DNA from: Azoarcus indigens
Lineage (GTDB): Bacteria > Pseudomonadota > Gammaproteobacteria > Burkholderiales > Rhodocyclaceae
Direction: 5' to 3'
DNA length: 64,000 nt
NCBI RefSeq assembly: GCF_004361735.1
Contig: NZ_SNVV01000004.1
Coordinates: forward strand, 62,001 to 126,000
The notes beneath the pieces are model-generated. The model was not told the origin of the DNA. It was given only the letters and a program-made list of their open reading frames with translations, and made no database searches. The position numbers and the translations under genes were made by a program. Shown here in pieces: positions 60,287 through 64,000 of this stretch (the first letter of the stretch is position 1; every line of letters begins with the position of its first letter).

Positions 60287-62647
60287 ATGAACGCAAACCC
60301 CGCAAAAGCCCCCGCTGGTGGCAGCGCGGTTGCCAGCCGCCTGGCCTTCTTCAAGGGCCTGCAGGCGATCACCACCCGCATCCACGCCGCCCATGACATC
60401 GACGAGATCATCTTCGAGCTGTCCGCCGATCTGTGCGCGCTGTTCGATGCCGAGCGCCTGTCCATCTACATGGTGGAGGAGGGGGGCAATGCCATCGTCA
60501 CCCGGGTGAAGACCGGCTTGCAGGCGGCGCAGAGCATTCGGCTGCCGATCGCCGAGAACAGCGTCGCCGGTTACGTCGCCAGCAAGCGGCAGATGCTCAA
60601 CATCGCCGATGTCTATGACCGCGAGGAACTATCCGCCTTCTCTCCCAAGCTGGAGTTCCGCCGCGAGGTGGATGAGACCACCGGCTTTCGTGCCCGGCAG
60701 ATGCTGGCCGCGCCGGTGATCGACCCCGACAGCGGCACGCTGCAGGGCGTCATCCAACTGATCAACAACGCCGCCGGCGGGCGCTTCTCGGCGGTGGCCG
60801 AAGAGGGCCTGATGGGCCTGGCGCAGACCCTGGGCGTGGCTTTCGCACGGCGGGCCAAGGCGCCGGCGCAGCTGCGTTCCCGTTTCGATGCGCTGGTGGC
60901 GGATGGGCGCATCACCGCCGACGAACTGGCCGAGGCGACGCGGGAGGCGCGCGCTGGCGGCAAGTCGACCGAGACGGTGCTGATAGAACGCCTGAACGTG
61001 TCGGCGGCCGAGATCGGTGCCGCGGCCGCGCGCTTCTACGGCGTGGCCTATGAGCCCTTCCGCCAGGAACGTGTCAAACCCATGGATCTGCTGCGCAACA
61101 TCAAGCGCGAGTATGTGCTGCAGAGCCTGTGGTTGCCGCTGGAGGAGACCACCGAAGGGGTGGTCATCATGGCGGTGGATCCGGAGCAGGTGCGCGGCTC
61201 GCGGGTGGCACAGAACGTCTTCCCCAAGAAGCGGCTGGCCTTCCGTGTCACCACCCGGGAGGAGTTCGAGCGTACCGCCAACCAGATGTTCGAGCGCTCG
61301 CTGGACTCGGGCTCGGCTTCCGACCTGCTGTCCGACATGGACGAGGACGGCGACGATGCTTCCCTGTCCGACGATGTGAATGCGGCGGCGGACAACGAGT
61401 TGGTCAAGCTGGTGAACCGCGTCATCGTCGATGCCTATCGCCAGGGGGCTTCCGACATCCACATCGAACCGCGCGGCGGCAAGGAAAAGACGCTGATCCG
61501 TTTCCGCAAGGACGGTACCCTGGTGCCCTACATCGAGGTGCCCGCCAGCTACCGCAACCCGCTGGTCACCCGCATCAAGATCATGTGCGACCTCGACATC
61601 TCCGAGCGCCGCAAGCCGCAGGACGGCAAGATCAAGTTCCGCAAGTACGCGCCGCTGGACATCGAGCTGCGGGTGGCCACGGTACCCACCGCCGGCGGCC
61701 TGGAGGATGTGGTGATGCGCATCCTCGCCCATAGCGAGCCCATTCCCATCCGCGAACTGGGCCTCAGCCCGCACAACCTCGCCGGCGTGGAGCGCACCGT
61801 CGCCAAGCCCTACGGCATCTTCTTCGTCTGCGGCCCCACCGGCTCGGGCAAGACCACCACGCTGCATTCCATCCTCGGTCACATCAACACGCCGGAGACC
61901 AAGATCTGGACTGTGGAGGACCCGGTCGAGATCACCCAGAAGGGTTTGCGGCAGGTGCAGGTGAACCGCAAGGCCGGGCTGGACTTCGCCACCATGATGC
62001 GGTCCTTCCTCCGTGCCGACCCGGACGTGATCATGGTCGGCGAAATGCGTGACAAGGAAACGGTGTCCATCGGCATCGAAGCCTCGCTCACCGGCCACCT
62101 GGTGTTCTCCACGCTGCACACCAACAGCGCGCCGGAGTCGGTGGTGCGCCTGCTGGACATGGGCATGGACCCGTTCAACTTCGCCGATGCGCTGCTCGGC
62201 GTGCTGGCCCAGCGCCTGGCCAAGCGCCTGTGCCGCCACTGCAAGCTTGCCTACGAGCCGGACGAAGCCGAACTCAACCACCTGCTCGACGAGTACTGCG
62301 AAGACATGCACGGCACGCCGGACTTCCGTGCCGGCGCCGGGGCCGCGCGGGCTGCCGTCCTCGCGCGCTGGCGCAAGGAGTACGGCGATGGGCAGGGCCG
62401 CTTCACCCTCTATCGTGCCGCTGGCTGCCCGGAATGCACTCAGGGCTACAAAGGCCGGGTGGGCCTGCATGAGCTGATGCTGGGGTCGGACGAGATCAAG
62501 CGCCTGATCCAGGAGCGGGCGCGGGTTGCCCAGTTGCTGGAGACGGCGCTGGGCGAGGGCATGCGTACCCTGCGCCAGGACGGCATCGAAAAAGTGCTGT
62601 CCGGCGTCACCGACCTCAAGCAGGTCCGCAAGGTCTGCGTGCGCTGA
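60287..62647 (+). CDS. GspE/PilB-family ATPase with N-terminal GAF domain
   Basis: Type II secretion/type IV pilus assembly ATPase of 786 residues. GAF domain about 20-188 (ITTRIHAAHDIDEIIFELSA), which may bind a small molecule. An MshEN-like N-terminal domain at about 195-335 lacks a clean RLGxxL c-di-GMP motif (here RFDALVADGRI). The ATPase domain is about 365-780 with Walker A GPTGSGKT (516-523), Walker B and Asp box (PDVIMVGEMRDKET), and a zinc tetracysteine (CRHC, CPEC). No secretin, pseudopilin or inner-membrane platform genes adjoin, so it probably powers a machine encoded elsewhere. It follows the PDE-like gene by 97 bases; TAAAAT at 60242 may be a -10. Confidence 0.9.
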   Translation: MNANPAKAPAGGSAVASRLAFFKGLQAITTRIHAAHDIDEIIFELSADLCALFDAERLSIYMVEEGGNAIVTRVKTGLQAAQSIRLPIAENSVAGYVASKRQMLNIADVYDREELSAFSPKLEFRREVDETTGFRARQMLAAPVIDPDSGTLQGVIQLINNAAGGRFSAVAEEGLMGLAQTLGVAFARRAKAPAQLRSRFDALVADGRITADELAEATREARAGGKSTETVLIERLNVSAAEIGAAAARFYGVAYEPFRQERVKPMDLLRNIKREYVLQSLWLPLEETTEGVVIMAVDPEQVRGSRVAQNVFPKKRLAFRVTTREEFERTANQMFERSLDSGSASDLLSDMDEDGDDASLSDDVNAAADNELVKLVNRVIVDAYRQGASDIHIEPRGGKEKTLIRFRKDGTLVPYIEVPASYRNPLVTRIKIMCDLDISERRKPQDGKIKFRKYAPLDIELRVATVPTAGGLEDVVMRILAHSEPIPIRELGLSPHNLAGVERTVAKPYGIFFVCGPTGSGKTTTLHSILGHINTPETKIWTVEDPVEITQKGLRQVQVNRKAGLDFATMMRSFLRADPDVIMVGEMRDKETVSIGIEASLTGHLVFSTLHTNSAPESVVRLLDMGMDPFNFADALLGVLAQRLAKRLCRHCKLAYEPDEAELNHLLDEYCEDMHGTPDFRAGAGAARAAVLARWRKEYGDGQGRFTLYRAAGCPECTQGYKGRVGLHELMLGSDEIKRLIQERARVAQLLETALGEGMRTLRQDGIEKVLSGVTDLKQVRKVCVR

Positions 62648-62671
62648 CGCCGGCCGGCTTGGTGCCTGATG

Positions 62672-62706
62672 GGGGCGGAGTAGAATCCGCCCCTCTGTTT
62701 TTGTTC
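62672..62706 (+). terminator. Rho-independent terminator after the GspE-like gene
   Basis: GGGGCGGA and TCCGCCCC form an 8-bp stem with a GTAGAA loop, followed by TCTGTTTTTG. It ends 23 bases before rpe. Confidence 0.85.
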
Positions 62707-62729
62707 TTCCGCTTTACCGGAGTGCCTCC

Positions 62730-63425
62730 ATGTTCCGCATCGCTCCCAGCATCCTCTCCGCCAACTTTGCCAAGCTCGGCGAGGAGATCACCAACGTCAT
62801 CGCCTCCGGGGCGGACTGGATCCACTTCGACGTGATGGACAACCACTACGTCCCCAATCTCACCATAGGTCCGATGGTGTGCGAGGCCATCCGCCCGCTG
62901 ACCCAGGCGCCCATCGATGTGCACCTGATGGTGAAGCCGGTGGATCGCATCGTTCCCGACTTCGCCAAGGCCGGCGCCAACGTAATCACCTTTCATCCGG
63001 AAGCTTCCGACCATGTGGATCGCACCCTGGGCCTGATTCGCGAGCACGGCTGTCAGGCCGGCCTGGTGTTCAACCCGGCCACGCCCCTGAGCTACCTGGA
63101 CTACGTGCTGGACAAGGTGGACATCGTGCTGCTGATGAGCGTGAACCCCGGCTTCGGCGGGCAGAAGTTCATCCCTGCCGCGCTGGACAAGCTGCGCGAG
63201 GCCCGCGCCCGGCTGGACGCCTACGAGGCCAGGAGCGGCCGCCACATCCTGCTGGAGATAGACGGCGGGGTGAAGGTGGACAACATCGCCGGGATCGCCG
63301 CCGCCGGCGCGGACACCTTCGTTGCCGGCTCCGCCGTGTTCGGCGCCGCCCGCGAGACGGACGCGCACCGCTATGACAGTGTGATCGCCGAACTGCGGCG
63401 CGAACTGGCCAAGGCCGGGGCCTGA
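62730..63425 (+). CDS. rpe: Ribulose-phosphate 3-epimerase
   Basis: TIM-barrel epimerase of 231 residues interconverting ribulose 5-phosphate and xylulose 5-phosphate. [35 protein letters not shown] and [15 protein letters not shown] are diagnostic, with catalytic Asp residues in the second motif and in [10 protein letters not shown]. One base separates it from gph. Confidence 0.97.
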   Translation: MFRIAPSILSANFAKLGEEITNVIASGADWIHFDVMDNHYVPNLTIGPMVCEAIRPLTQAPIDVHLMVKPVDRIVPDFAKAGANVITFHPEASDHVDRTLGLIREHGCQAGLVFNPATPLSYLDYVLDKVDIVLLMSVNPGFGGQKFIPAALDKLREARARLDAYEARSGRHILLEIDGGVKVDNIAGIAAAGADTFVAGSAVFGAARETDAHRYDSVIAELRRELAKAGA

Positions 63426-63426
63426 C

Positions 63427-64000
63427 ATGGCGGCGGTCGAGCGCTTCCCGGTGCGTGCCGTCCTGTTCGACCTGGACGGCACCCTGCTGGACACCATAGG
63501 CGACCTGGTCGAGGCCGCCAATCGCATGCTCGCCGAACTGGGCCGTCCGCTGCGCAGCCCGGCGCAGATCCACAGCTTCGTCGGCAAGGGCGTTGCAATG
63601 CTGGTGCGCCGCTGCCTCACCGAGGATGCTCACGCCACCGAGGTGGAAATCGAGCGTGGCATTGAGGTGTTCCGTCGTCACTATGCCGAAATCAACGGCG
63701 ACACCACCCGCATCTACCCGGGCATAGAGGACACCTTGCAGGCGATGCGGACGCTGGGGCTCAAGCTGGCTGTTGTCACCAACAAGGCCGAAGAGTTCAC
63801 GCTGCCGCTGCTGGAGCGCATGGGTTTCGCCGGCCGCTTCGACGCCGTCGTCAGCGGCGATTCGGTGGCGACCAAGAAGCCGGACCCCGCCATGCTGCAC
63901 CACGCCTGCGGCCTGCTTGGCATAGGCGCGGCGCAGGCGCTGATGATAGGCGACTCCGCCAACGACGCCCTCGCCGCGCGTGCCGCCGGCATGCCGGTGC
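63427..64000 (+). CDS. gph: Phosphoglycolate phosphatase (3' end beyond window)
   Basis: HAD-family phosphatase; the visible 191 residues start MAAVERFPVRAVLFDLDGTL with the catalytic aspartates in FDLDGT. HAD motif II lies in LAVVTNKAEEFTLP and motif III around KKPDPAML; MIGDSANDALAARAAG is motif IV. The gene continues past the right edge. The rpe-gph order is common in proteobacteria, often followed by trpE. Confidence 0.95.
   Translation, partial: MAAVERFPVRAVLFDLDGTLLDTIGDLVEAANRMLAELGRPLRSPAQIHSFVGKGVAMLVRRCLTEDAHATEVEIERGIEVFRRHYAEINGDTTRIYPGIEDTLQAMRTLGLKLAVVTNKAEEFTLPLLERMGFAGRFDAVVSGDSVATKKPDPAMLHHACGLLGIGAAQALMIGDSANDALAARAAGMPV

Overview
The window is GC-rich, densely packed chromosomal DNA of a betaproteobacterium. 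The best guess is a Rhodocyclales/Zoogloeaceae lineage (Thauera- or Azoarcus-like). This rests on conserved blocks I recognise (miaB-phoH-ybeY-corC-lnt, glyQ-glyS-gmhB-plsC, the mla-bolA-murA-his-tat run), a phasin gene implying polyhydroxyalkanoate storage, and a FimV-type pilus hub protein. The genus is inference; no rRNA gene is present. I see no prophage, insertion sequence, CRISPR array or plasmid feature.

Layout. 1-1733: left-edge ECF sigma factor (cut by the window) behind a Fur-box-like site, then an MFS exporter. 1878-2037: tRNA-Met with its promoter and terminator. 2195-8040: a small secreted protein, then miaB, phoH, ybeY (with an extra N-terminal domain), corC and lnt. 8041-15711: a substrate-binding protein with an amidase, and an RND efflux adaptor/pump pair, bracketed by two clusters of GC-rich palindromic repeats. 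16157-22439: an iron-uptake locus with a TonB-receptor gene remnant, a Fur-like site, a single protein fusing an ECF sigma factor to a FecR-type regulator, an STN-containing TonB-dependent receptor, two small membrane proteins and a PepSY membrane protein. 22611-27004: glyQ, glyS, gmhB and a PlsC-type acyltransferase. 27133-31487, minus strand: phasin with a consensus promoter and two perfect palindromes, enoyl-CoA hydratase, lptA, lptC, kdsC, kdsD. 31638-33605: a KefB/C-type antiporter. 33753-40939: mlaFEDACB, an ABC-2 exporter pair, a BolA protein and murA. 40994-41401: rnk, minus strand. 41604-50354: histidine genes (hisG, hisD, inverted hisC, then hisBHAFIE), a HIT protein and tatABC. 50379-55196: DegS-like protease, NIF3 protein, FimV-like protein and a DUF2889-type protein. 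55426-57499: sucCD behind a structured leader. 57717-62647: a PP2C phosphatase, an FHA protein, a metallo-beta-lactamase-fold phosphodiesterase-like protein and a GAF-containing GspE/PilB ATPase. 62730-64000: rpe and the start of gph.

How the genes work together. Most of the window serves the envelope: lipoprotein maturation (Lnt), lipopolysaccharide precursor and transport steps (GmhB, KdsC, KdsD, LptA, LptC), outer-membrane lipid asymmetry (Mla), peptidoglycan (MurA) and folded-protein export (Tat). Around this core sit iron sensing and uptake under likely Fur control, carbon storage (phasin) and a signalling cluster that may tune a pilus or secretion ATPase.

The least ordinary points are the sigma/FecR fusion, which lacks the usual cytoplasmic anti-sigma domain, the phasin control region, the YbeY fusion and the PP2C-FHA-MBL-GspE cluster. 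The fusion has a precedent in IutY of Pseudomonas putida, so it is uncommon rather than wholly new.
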